A DNA stretch of 8,942 nt from Sinorhizobium sp. (GCA_031178305.1 JAPSJG010000131.1:1-8942); one strand, 5' to 3'; positions 1 through 5,932 are shown, counted from the first letter of the stretch. Notes: generated from the sequence alone by a model not told the origin. A program made the numbers and translations.

Positions 1-74
1 ATTGCAGCGACCGCCCAGCCGCCACCACTGCCGCCTCCACCCGTATTGATTACCTGTGGATCTCTATCAGTCAT
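1..74 (-). CDS. Start of a small Gly-rich hypothetical protein (partial, runs off the left edge)
   Basis: Only the first 24 codons are in the window. The protein begins MTDRDPQVINTGGGGSGGGW and continues into a hydrophobic stretch (AVAA) at the edge. The start is well supported: on the minus strand an AAGGAGAG ribosome-binding site lies about 6 bases upstream of the ATG at 74, and a stress-sigma-type promoter sits at 108-132. From memory, rhizobia have short proteins with a polar N-terminus, a Gly-rich linker and one membrane helix that begin much like this. The membrane segment is inferred, because the sequence stops before it can be seen. Function unknown. Confidence 0.75.
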   Translation of the reverse strand, partial: MTDRDPQVINTGGGGSGGGWAVAA

Positions 75-107
75 TGAAGCTCTCCTTCATCTTCACGCCG
101 CTGATGA

Positions 108-132
108 AACTCGTGTGGGGTGAATAGGTTCC
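108..132 (-). promoter_or_regulatory. Candidate general-stress ECF sigma (EcfG/RpoE2-type) promoter
   Basis: On the minus strand GGAAC (128-132) is followed by a 16-base spacer and AGTT (108-111). The alphaproteobacterial EcfG/RpoE2 consensus is GGAAC, 16-17 bases, then CGTT, so the -35 is perfect and the -10 differs at one position. Transcription would begin near 100 and give a leader of about 25 bases before the AAGGAGAG site and the ATG at 74. Placement and orientation fit the small gene at 1-74. A motif match alone does not prove activity. Confidence 0.6.
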
Positions 133-556
133 ACCAAGAACAACGAAGAAGAAACATCGCCGGTCAACAGTGGTTTCGAGAAAAAGCGCTTGAACGAGCA
201 GAAAAACGACCCCTCGAAGACGACTGAATGCGGGAAAAGGGCGTTTCGGCCGGGGTAAATCGGCCTCTTGTCCTGACAGAACAGGTTCCGTTGTCCTTTT
301 CCACCGTTATCGCGACCGAATGGGCCGGTACGTTCGAAGCGGGACCAGCTCCGGCCAGCTGAGCGGAATTCGCTCACCTGCGTTCGCGCCGCCGTTCCGT
401 CCTTTTGCTTTGTCAAATTCATGCGGTGTCGGATGAGTCTACTCTGATGCATCAGCAGAATAATTTGCACAACCCCTCATTCCACAGGGGCTCAATCTTT
501 GCTTGTTTCTGGCAAGGTAAGCGGCAGCTATCCACATCACGTCCGAGGGTAATTGC
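133..556. other. Gene-free stretch with short dyads
   Basis: I find no credible gene here. Reading frames are open on the minus strand (93-470) but lack a ribosome-binding site, overlap the promoter at 108-132 and resemble no family I know. Short symmetric elements are visible: TGAGCG/CGCTCA around a 5-base loop at 360-376, a perfect 12-base palindrome CTGATGCATCAG at 444-455, and CCCCT/AGGGG with an 8-base loop at 473-490. The palindrome lies about 100 bases upstream of the plus-strand gene pair at 557-966 and could be an operator. No clear -35/-10 pair was recognised for that pair. Confidence 0.45.
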
Positions 557-793
557 GTGCATCCACGGCAAGCGTTCGACACCCCTTTGTTCCCCGAGGA
601 TCTCGCCACGCTCCAGCGTGTGTTCGACCGGCTGTGCGATGATTTTCAGTGGCCGCGCGAAAGCGCCCAGTCGCGAAGACTCGCGAGGATGCTGATCGAT
701 GCCTACCAGGCAGGAAACCGGGACGAACGGCTCTTGCTGTTCGCCGCACGTGCCTTCGTTGGTCACTCTCCCAAGCAGAAGAGTCCGGCATGA
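557..793 (+). CDS. Small hypothetical protein, 78 residues
   Basis: The reading frame starts at GTG (557), with a weak GAGG about 8 bases upstream, and encodes 78 residues. It is rich in Leu, Arg and Asp and probably mostly helical, with segments such as LATLQRVFDRLC and RRLARMLIDAYQAG; the tail (HSPKQKSPA) is polar. The composition looks like a folded cytoplasmic protein rather than a chance frame. Its TGA overlaps the ATG of the next gene (ATGA at 790-793), which suggests translational coupling. I recognise no domain and can assign no function. The region resembles small conserved hypothetical proteins of Rhizobiaceae, but that is an impression from memory. Confidence 0.65.
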   Translation: MHPRQAFDTPLFPEDLATLQRVFDRLCDDFQWPRESAQSRRLARMLIDAYQAGNRDERLLLFAARAFVGHSPKQKSPA

Positions 794-966
794 CGCAGGA
801 AGCTCCAGCTGATCGCGACGAACTTGCCGAGGCGCGACTTTCGATCGATGCGATGAAGGAGGCTTTCGCAAACGCCATCGCAGCGCGCCAGGCGGAATTG
901 CGATCAGGCGAGTCCTACGGCCAGAATCCGGCGTGGATACGAATGTTCGTCCGCAGGCTGCGCTGA
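790..966 (+). CDS. Small hypothetical protein, 58 residues, coupled to the upstream gene
   Basis: It starts at the ATG inside the ATGA overlap (790-793) with the preceding gene and encodes 58 residues ending WIRMFVRRLR. The first half is acidic and helical (RDELAEARLSIDAMKEAF) and the C-terminal tail is strongly basic. The same frame stays open upstream of 790, but the four-base overlap and the natural protein start (MTQEAP) favour the short form. A modest purine-rich stretch (AAGCAGAAGAG) lies just ahead as a possible ribosome-binding site. No domain recognised. The pairing with the 78-residue gene suggests the two are made together. Confidence 0.6.
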   Translation: MTQEAPADRDELAEARLSIDAMKEAFANAIAARQAELRSGESYGQNPAWIRMFVRRLR

Positions 967-993
967 CGAAGCCGCGGCTGCTGCATGTCTCCC

Positions 994-1009
994 AAGTCGA
1001 CCTCGACTT
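994..1009. terminator. Small hairpin between convergent genes
   Basis: AAGTCG (994-999) pairs with CGACTT (1004-1009) around a 4-base loop, in the 60 bases between the convergent stops at 966 and 1029. AGTTTC follows on the plus strand, so the T tract is poor. It could act as a weak bidirectional terminator. Confidence 0.4.
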
Positions 1010-1026
1010 AGTTTCGAGCACGAACC

Positions 1027-1245
1027 TCAATGATAGTAGAAACAGTCGCAGTCGACCTTCTCAGCGTCTTCCCGGCGCCAGACCCTGACTGCGAGCTTCG
1101 ACGAGTCGCCCTTGTCTTCGAGCCGTAACCCTAGCAGCGACACTGCCGCGGCCTTGGGATTGGGCGCATCAACTTCGATGAGCGAGCCCACCTGATGCAA
1201 ACCCTGGCGCGCGGTCCAAGTGAAGATCTGAACATTGTAATGCAT
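1027..1245 (-). CDS. Small hypothetical protein with Cys-rich C-terminus, 72 residues
   Basis: The start is set by a strong GAGGGAGGA ribosome-binding site 5 bases upstream of the ATG at 1245; the frame is open further upstream but that extension crosses the terminator-like hairpin and the next gene. The protein starts MHYNVQIFTW, has a central part that reads like alternating strand and helix (GSLIEVDAPNPKAAAVSLLG) and ends in DCDCFYYH. The closely spaced Cys residues plus the terminal His could bind a metal or form a disulfide, but that is speculation. It lies downstream of the DUF2188-like gene on the same strand, 82 bases away, with a terminator-like hairpin between. No family recognised. 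Confidence 0.75.
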   Translation of the reverse strand: MHYNVQIFTWTARQGLHQVGSLIEVDAPNPKAAAVSLLGLRLEDKGDSSKLAVRVWRREDAEKVDCDCFYYH

Positions 1246-1271
1246 AGAACTCCTCCCTCGCGTCATCACCG

Positions 1272-1312
1272 AAAAAGGGGCCGCCTCTCCCAGGCGCTTG
1301 CCCAGGCAGCCC
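1272..1312 (-). terminator. Rho-independent-type hairpin between the DUF2188-like gene and the 72-residue gene
   Basis: On the minus strand GGGCTGCC (1305-1312) pairs with GGCGGCCC (1278-1285), 8 base pairs including one U-G wobble, followed by CTTTTT (1272-1277). The 19-base loop can form a small inner GGC/GCC stem. It starts 15 bases after the DUF2188-like stop and ends only 12 bases before the ribosome-binding site of the 72-residue gene. It may end the upstream transcript or attenuate readthrough into the downstream gene. Confidence 0.65.
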
Positions 1313-1327
1313 TGATGGATACAGTCT

Positions 1328-1570
1328 TCAGCCGTCCTCGACCGTTGCTTCGGGTCGATCTCCTCCGTCTGCATGTTCGAAATGCCAGTTGCCCTTTTCG
1401 TCCTGGAAGCTGATTTCCTCATCATCGCCACCGACCTGCTGCTCGGCAGCCGCAATTTTTGCCGCCGTCAGCGCCATCTCGCGCGTGGGAAATGGCTCGG
1501 AATACACGTCGGCCGCCTTGTAAGCCCAGCCTCCGTCGTGTGGAACGATCGAATAGATAATCCGCTTCAT
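1328..1570 (-). CDS. DUF2188-like small protein, 80 residues
   Basis: This 80-residue protein starts MKRIIYSIVPHDGGWAYKAA and continues with a motif of the form YSEPFPTREMALTAAKIAA, then FQDEKGNWHFEHA. The pattern (a strand, a HDGGWAY/K core, a helix rich in Ala, and a GxW...E end) matches DUF2188 proteins as I remember them; their function is not established. The ATG at 1570 has a GGGAGTG ribosome-binding site about 6 bases upstream. The acidic tail (EATVEDG) is short. It is followed by a terminator-like hairpin and then by the 72-residue gene in the same direction. No promoter was identified in the 400-base stretch upstream. Confidence 0.8.
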   Translation of the reverse strand: MKRIIYSIVPHDGGWAYKAADVYSEPFPTREMALTAAKIAAAEQQVGGDDEEISFQDEKGNWHFEHADGGDRPEATVEDG

Positions 1571-1921
1571 TCTTCACTCCCGTGGACTTCAAAGGGCAAT
1601 GCTGCCCTCTGCATGTTTTTCCTAAGCCGATCCGACCTCGGGAAAAAAACCTGCAGCAATTCACGTGCGACAGCCTTCCTTTGTGCGCCGGAAACGACGC
1701 ACGCCGCTATCGCAGGGCCGTTCGCGCACGGCCCTCGTGCTCCTCCTTGCCTGTGACAGTGCCAGACGGCACGATGTTAACACAAATTAACTATCGTTGT
1801 GCCAATTTTGAGCAGTAGCTGCGCCTTTGGAGGGAGACGCCCTCGCAGCAAGGCGGAGGGCGTTTGGGCGGGATGCGCTCGCATGCTTTCACGCCACCGC
1901 TCCATCCCCTGCTCTTGCCGG
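1571..1921. other. Gene-free stretch with several strong dyads
   Basis: No convincing gene lies between the DUF2188-like start and the wrbA relic. The stretch has four dyads: GGGCA/TGCCC at 1594-1607 in the presumed leader of the DUF2188-like gene; AGGGCCGT/ACGGCCCT with a 6-base loop at 1714-1735; an AT-rich compound dyad at 1768-1803 (GGC, ACGAT and GTTAA with their complements, small bulges, loop CACAAA); and ACGCCCTC/GAGGGCGT at 1837-1863, followed by TTTG. None has a typical terminator T run except perhaps the last. Possible roles are leader structure, an operator or a small RNA; none can be chosen from sequence alone. Confidence 0.5.
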
Positions 1922-1953
1922 AAAAGAAGCGCGGCTCCATGGCGGAACCGCGC
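1922..1953 (-). terminator. Terminator of the wrbA relic
   Basis: On the minus strand GCGCGG (1948-1953), one mismatch, then TCC pairs back to GGA and CCGCGC (1929-1938) around a 5-base loop, followed by TTCTTTT (1928-1922). It begins 23 bases downstream of the wrbA stop, as expected for the gene's original intrinsic terminator. It looks intact although the gene is not. Confidence 0.7.
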
Positions 1954-1976
1954 GCGCTTGTATCGAACCGGTGCGA

Positions 1977-2538
1977 TCAGGATGCAAGCTTTTCGGCAAT
2001 CCTGGCAACATGCGCACCCTGGAAACGGGCCGCGTCATCGCCGGTGAGCGTGGATGCACCAAAGGGCGAGCCGCCCTTGACTTCCACACCCATCTGCCCC
2101 TGGAGGGCATAAGGAAGGCCAACGACCACCATGCCGTGATGCATCATCGTCGGAATGAGACCGAGGATGGTCGACTCCTGGCCGCCGTGCTTGGTGGCCG
2201 ACGAGGTGAATGCGGAGCCGATCTTGTCGACGAGCTTGCCCTTCGCCCAGAGTCCGCCGGTCTGGTCGATGAAGTTACGCATTTGCGATGCGACCGTCCC
2301 ATAACGCGTTCCGGCTCAAATATGATGGCGTCATACTCCGCCAGTTCCTCCACCGTCGCGATGGGAGCGACCTGGTCGATCTTGTAATGGGAAGCCTTTG
2401 CCACCTCTTCCGCCACGAGTTCCGGGACGCGATTCACATCCACATCGGCACCGGCCGACCTTGCGCCTTCCGCCACAGCATAGGCCATCTTCTCGATATG
2501 CCCGTAAGCCGAATAAAAAGAACCAATACCTTAGCAAA
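1977..2538 (-). pseudogene. wrbA: Decayed wrbA, NAD(P)H:quinone oxidoreductase (flavodoxin-like)
   Basis: WrbA is an FMN-dependent NAD(P)H:quinone oxidoreductase of the flavodoxin-like fold, normally about 198 residues. Here its pieces lie in three frames. The N-terminal AKVLVLF lies around 2515-2535. MAYAVAEGARSAGADVDV through YDAIIF follows to about 2318. MRNFIDQTGGLWAKGKLV continues to the stop at 1977. The expected YSAYGHIEK is broken by a missing T in the run at 2515-2519, and FGAGTRYG by a missing G near 2317. The start codon is TTT where ATG is expected (2536-2538), though a GGAGT ribosome-binding site remains at 2546-2550. Compared with E. coli WrbA from memory, about 11 residues (the GDGSRQPS-type loop) are missing after GASTLTG near 2040, and one residue is missing before VKGG. 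All lesions except perhaps the start are deletions. This argues for real decay rather than sequencing error, though one or both frameshifts could still be errors. Confidence 0.85.
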
Positions 2539-2570
2539 CGATAATACTCCTTCGGTGTCCGGCAATTCCG

Positions 2571-2599
2571 CTTGATCGTCGCGGGCGGGAAGATTTATC
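2571..2599 (+). promoter_or_regulatory. Weak candidate housekeeping promoter for the cinA-like gene
   Basis: CTTGAT (2571-2576) and TTTATC (2594-2599) are 17 bases apart, resembling the rhizobial CTTGAC/CTATAT pattern. It would give a leader of about 97 bases. Downstream, ACTGTT (2637-2642) and AACAGT (2654-2659) form an inverted repeat with an 11-base spacer that could be an operator or a leader hairpin. Confidence 0.25.
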
Positions 2600-2702
2600 A
2601 ATCGCATGCTGTTGCCAGAACCGGGGCGGTCGACAGACTGTTCAGTTTTCTTAAACAGTGAGGAGATCGCGTTGAACGATCCCACATAGACCGGGAGTTG
2701 CC

Positions 2703-3458
2703 ATGACCAGTGCCACGATCGTCACCGCCGCCATGCTTGCCATTGGCGACGAGCTTCTCTCGGGTCGTACGAAGGATAAGAATATCGGGCACCTCGCCGA
2801 TATGCTGACCATCGTCGGCATCGATCTGCGCGAGGTCCGGATCGTTGGCGACGACGAGCAAGCGATCGTCGAAGCGGTCAATGCGCTGCGTGACCGTTAC
2901 GATCACGTCTTCACCTCAGGCGGCATCGGCCCGACCCACGACGACATCACTGCCGATGCGATTTCAAAAGCTTTCGGGCTTGAATGCATCCATGATCCGA
3001 AGGCCATGGACTTGCTCAGTGCGATGTATGCCCGGCGGGGCATGGAGTTCACCGAAGCGCGCAAGCGGATGGCGCGCATGCCGGCGGGCGCCGAGCATAT
3101 CGTCAATCCCGTATCGACCGCGCCGGGCTTCAGCATCGGCAATGTCTATGTGATGGCGGGAGTGCCGCAGGTCTTCCAGGCAATGCTCGATGGTCTTCTG
3201 CCCAGCCTTGCGACGGGCACGCCCATCCTTTCCCGTACGGTTCGCTCGCCTTTCGGCGAAGGGGATATCGGCGTCGCCTTGGCCGAGGTGCAGAAGAACC
3301 ACCCGGAGACCAGCATCGGCTCCTACCCGAAATTCGACGGCAGGAGCTTCTCGACAGATATCGTGATCAGGGCTCGGGACGCCTCCCTTCTCGATGCTGC
3401 GGAAGCCGACGTGGCGGCGATGATCGAGGCGATCACGCGGGCGCGCAGCGGCGACTAG
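2703..3458 (+). CDS. CinA-type molybdopterin-binding domain protein (competence/damage-inducible protein A family)
   Basis: A 251-residue protein with the MoCF_biosynth (MoaB/Mog) fold found at the N-terminus of CinA. Motifs include AIGDELLSGRTKDKN (13-27), the phosphate-binding loop TSGGIGPTHDD (71-81), NPVSTAPGFSIGN (135-147) and AGVPQVFQAML (152-162). It lacks the C-terminal nicotinamide-nucleotide amidase domain of full-length CinA (about 400 residues). It is therefore the short COG1058-type form, common in alphaproteobacteria, where the amidase is often a separate gene. The start has GGGAG about 6 bases upstream. Its reaction is uncertain: related domains hydrolyse ADP-ribose or FAD-type pyrophosphates or bind molybdopterin. 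It diverges from the wrbA relic and precedes gpt by 182 bases, so it is probably not co-transcribed with gpt. Confidence 0.9.
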   Translation: MTSATIVTAAMLAIGDELLSGRTKDKNIGHLADMLTIVGIDLREVRIVGDDEQAIVEAVNALRDRYDHVFTSGGIGPTHDDITADAISKAFGLECIHDPKAMDLLSAMYARRGMEFTEARKRMARMPAGAEHIVNPVSTAPGFSIGNVYVMAGVPQVFQAMLDGLLPSLATGTPILSRTVRSPFGEGDIGVALAEVQKNHPETSIGSYPKFDGRSFSTDIVIRARDASLLDAAEADVAAMIEAITRARSGD

Positions 3459-3498
3459 TTCCCGGACGACGATGCGGGGCTTCGGTATCGTGCTGCCT

Positions 3499-3527
3499 GC
3501 GCAAGAGCGCGCAAAGGGCCTTGCGCG
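3499..3527 (+). terminator. Hairpin after the cinA-like gene
   Basis: CGCGCAA (3508-3514) pairs with TTGCGCG (3521-3527) around AGGGCC; an alternative is GCGCAAG (3499-3505) with CTTGCGC (3520-3526). The two exclude each other. No T tract follows, so it may be a weak terminator or a 3'-end stabilising hairpin. The rest of the 182-base gap to gpt shows nothing I can name. Confidence 0.4.
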
Positions 3528-3640
3528 GTAGGCTTCATTGCCAGTATTGCATGCCGCAAATCGTCAGGCGTCGATGCTGATCATTTGCTCCGCTGCGGCG
3601 CCTTTAAGTTCCAGTTCGAAAAGATCGCGGAGTCCGCCCC

Positions 3641-4138
3641 ATGCCCCTTCCCGAAAAAGCATTTCCCGTATCCTGGGATCAGTTCCATCGCGACGCGCGT
3701 GCGCTCGCCTGGCGGCTCGCCGACAATGGACACGACTGGCGCGCGATGGTCTGTATCACCCGCGGCGGGCTCGTTCCGGCGGCGATCGTCTCCCGCGAAC
3801 TCAACATCCGCATGATTGAGACCGTCTGCATCGCCTCCTATCACGACTACGACACCCAAGGGCAGATGAAGGTGCTGAAGGGGATCTCGGCGGAGATCGC
3901 CCGAGACGGCGGCGAGGGCGTTCTGGTCGTCGACGACCTGACCGATACCGGCAAGACGGCGGCAGAAGTGCGCGCCATGCTGCCGAAGGCGCATTTCGCT
4001 GCCGTCTACGCCAAGCCGAAGGGGCGCCCGCTGGTCGACACCTTCGTTACCGAAGTGAGCCAGGACACCTGGATCTACTTCCCCTGGGACCTGGGTTTCA
4101 CCTACCAGGAACCGATCGCGAAGGGCACGCGCGGCTGA
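3641..4138 (+). CDS. gpt: Xanthine(-guanine) phosphoribosyltransferase
   Basis: Gpt salvages xanthine and guanine (hypoxanthine less well), joining the base to PRPP to give XMP or GMP in the cytoplasm, often at the inner membrane. The 165-residue length is standard for the family. Landmarks are ITRGGLVPAAIVSREL (39-54), the PRPP-binding motif VLVVDDLTDTGKT (94-106), YAKPKG (123-128) and the base-binding WIYFPWD (144-150). The ATG at 3641 has GGAG 8 bases upstream. From memory it is nearly identical to the S. meliloti Gpt, with differences around residues 70-90, which supports a Sinorhizobium relative. It converges on nnrED, 41 bases away. Confidence 0.95.
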   Translation: MPLPEKAFPVSWDQFHRDARALAWRLADNGHDWRAMVCITRGGLVPAAIVSRELNIRMIETVCIASYHDYDTQGQMKVLKGISAEIARDGGEGVLVVDDLTDTGKTAAEVRAMLPKAHFAAVYAKPKGRPLVDTFVTEVSQDTWIYFPWDLGFTYQEPIAKGTRG

Positions 4139-4147
4139 CCTACCAAA

Positions 4148-4184
4148 GGCAGTAGATCCTGACCGATCTGCCGTTGTTATTATT
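4148..4184 (+). terminator. Possible gpt terminator
   Basis: GGCA (4148-4151) and GATC (4155-4158) pair with GATC (4165-4168) and TGCC (4169-4172), with a 3-base bulge and a 6-base loop, followed by GTTGTTATTATT. The stem is short and the T-rich tail runs into the end of the convergent nnrED gene. Its function is uncertain. Confidence 0.35.
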
Positions 4185-5667
4185 CAAGAAGCGGTGCGAT
4201 GTTCTCCATAAGCGTCTCGGCGGTCGCACTGCGCCCGGTACGCGTGCCCGCCTCGCCGTGGCGCCAAGCCGCGGCGGCAGCCGCCTCAAAGGCCGGTATT
4301 CCCTGGGCCAGGTGAGCGCCGATGATGCCGGCAAGCACGTCGCCCGATCCGGCGGTAGCGAGCCAGGGCGGCGCATTCCTATTGACGACAGCGCGGCCGG
4401 AAGGCGCCGATATAACGGTGTCCGCTCCCTTGTACAGAATCACCGCATGGCTGAGCTTCGCAGCAGCCTGCGCCTTTTCGATCTTGGAGAGCTTGCCGTC
4501 TGCCGCAATCTCGGGGAAGAGACGCTGAAACTCACCTTCGTGCGGCGTCATGACCACTTGCCCGCCGCTCGCTGCAATTCTGTCGAAGAGCTCCGACCTC
4601 CCCTCCTTGAAGGAGGTCAGCCCATCGGCGTCAAGGACCAGGGCGTGTTCGCAAAGCATCAGGGCAAAGTCCCTCGCCTTCTCGCCAACGCCAAAACCCG
4701 GGCCGAGCACGAAGGCATTGAGGCGCCGGTCCTTCAGCCACTCGGCAAGATCGGCGGGATTGCCTATCTCCTTCAGCATGACGGCCGTCAGGTGTGCGGC
4801 GTTGACGGGGATCGCCTCCGCCGGCGATGCGAGCGTGACCAGCCCCGCCCCGGCCCTGAGGCCGGCCGCGGCAGCCAGGCGCGCGGCGCCCGTCGAGGTC
4901 GGCCCGCCTGAAAGTACGGCCAGATGGCCGCGCTTGAATTTGTGCGTTGCCGGATCGAGACCGGCAGCAAATTGACGCCAGACCGCCGGCGCATTGATGC
5001 CGAGGTCGCGAGCGCGTGCCGCCACCAGCCGCGCCGGAATACCGATGTCGAACACTTCGAGCGTGCCGCAGCGGGCGGCGCCGGGCATCAGTACATGGCC
5101 GGGCTTCGCGGTCATGAAGGTCACCGTATGCACCGCGGTGAAGCTCGCGCCGCGTATCTCGCCGGTGCGCCCGTCGATGCCGGAGGGCAGGTCGACGGCG
5201 ACGACCGGCAAGCCCGCTTCATCGATTTTCTTTACGATCTCCTGTGCCTGGTCGGGCAGGTCGCGGGCAAGCCCTGCCCCGAACAGCGCATCGATAATGA
5301 CATCTTGAGAGTACGGCTCGTATAGATCGATGGGCAAGGCCTCGCGCCCGCAGGCGGCATGGGCTCGCGCTGCATCGCCCTTCAGCTTGCCCGTGTCGCC
5401 GAGTGCGAAAAGGGCGACGTTTGCGCCGCTCTCCGTGAGCGCCGCTGCCGCGACATAACCGTCACCGCCATTGTTGCCGGGGCCGCAAAGCACGACGAAG
5501 CGCGCCGCCGACGGAAAGAGCCGCAAGGCGGCGGCGGACACGGCCATGCCCGCCGAGCGCATGAGCGAGAAGCTCTCGATACCGGAGCCGGCCGCATCCT
5601 TGTCGATCGCCTGCATCTCGGCCGGCGTCACCAAAAGGTCCGATATGTCTTGAAGCGCCTTGGGCAT
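4180..5667 (-). CDS. nnrED: Bifunctional NAD(P)H-hydrate epimerase / ADP-dependent NAD(P)H-hydrate dehydratase
   Basis: This enzyme repairs hydrated, inactive NADHX and NADPHX. The N-terminal NnrE (YjeF_N) domain, about residues 12-215, interconverts the S and R forms. The C-terminal NnrD domain (ribokinase-like), about 230-495, dehydrates the S form with ADP. Visible motifs are LCGPGNNGGDGYVAA (60-74) and DLPSGIDG (159-166) for NnrE. For NnrD they are LGPGFGVG (321-328), VLDADGL (344-350), TPHEGEF (374-380), YKGADTVI (412-419) and LATAGSGDVLAG (436-447), where the GSGD Asp is the expected catalytic residue. The ATG at 5667 gives 495 residues, typical of the fused form. The frame is open to a TTG at 5763 (527 residues) and includes in-frame ATGs at 5748 and 5742, but the extra residues do not resemble the family. 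None of these starts has a good ribosome-binding site. Confidence 0.92.
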   Translation of the reverse strand: MPKALQDISDLLVTPAEMQAIDKDAAGSGIESFSLMRSAGMAVSAAALRLFPSAARFVVLCGPGNNGGDGYVAAAALTESGANVALFALGDTGKLKGDAARAHAACGREALPIDLYEPYSQDVIIDALFGAGLARDLPDQAQEIVKKIDEAGLPVVAVDLPSGIDGRTGEIRGASFTAVHTVTFMTAKPGHVLMPGAARCGTLEVFDIGIPARLVAARARDLGINAPAVWRQFAAGLDPATHKFKRGHLAVLSGGPTSTGAARLAAAAGLRAGAGLVTLASPAEAIPVNAAHLTAVMLKEIGNPADLAEWLKDRRLNAFVLGPGFGVGEKARDFALMLCEHALVLDADGLTSFKEGRSELFDRIAASGGQVVMTPHEGEFQRLFPEIAADGKLSKIEKAQAAAKLSHAVILYKGADTVISAPSGRAVVNRNAPPWLATAGSGDVLAGIIGAHLAQGIPAFEAAAAAAWRHGEAGTRTGRSATAETLMENIAPLLE

Positions 5668-5932
5668 GACGCGATCTAAGCGCGGCCGAGCCCGCAAGAC
5701 AAGTGCATAGATCGCCGGTTGGAATGCATATCTTTTGTGCATCTGCATATAATTGTTGCTCAAATTGCAAGCTTTCCGCCTGAATTAGCGCCGATTGTCA
5801 CCGGCGGACGCGCAGCAGGCGATCGGACCTCATAAAAATTAGGCAGATTGCGACAAGAAAGGACGCCCTCACGGCGCTACTGCTTCTTGACCCCAGAAAT
5901 TTCGCCGATCACGTATCATTTCTCTATAAAAG
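5668..5932. other. Divergent nnrED / glnBA intergenic region
   Basis: This region separates nnrED (minus) from glnB (plus). Its left part is AT-rich with two copies of TGCATAT and a TGTGCATC between them (about 5725-5753), where the nnrED promoter is expected; I could not place a clean -35/-10 pair. On the plus strand TTGACC (5887-5892) could be a -35, but its best -10 (TATCAT, 5914-5919) is 21 bases away. I searched for NtrC half-sites (TGCAC/GTGCA dyads) upstream of the sigma-54 promoter and found none I trust. Confidence 0.4.

Noticed and set aside
93..470. Minus-strand frame of 125 codons
   Set aside because: It begins at GTG without a usable ribosome-binding site, overlaps the stress promoter at 108-132, has atypical composition (many Phe, Ser, Arg) and resembles no family.
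452..1030. Minus-strand frame of 192 codons
   Set aside because: It is antisense to the coupled pair at 557-966, with Arg/Ser-rich shadow composition. The plus-strand pair has better protein-like composition and the ATGA overlap.
1788..1808. Possible sigma-54 promoter on the minus strand (TTGGCACAA...)
   Set aside because: The -24 half looks good, but the position 10 bases after GG is GT rather than the required GC.
1827..2387. Plus-strand frame of 186 codons
   Set aside because: It lies antisense to the wrbA relic and its terminator; its opening comes from the GC-rich opposite strand of a recognisable gene.
4174..4911. Plus-strand frame of 245 codons
   Set aside because: It is a shadow antisense to the NnrD domain, whose motifs are unmistakable on the minus strand.
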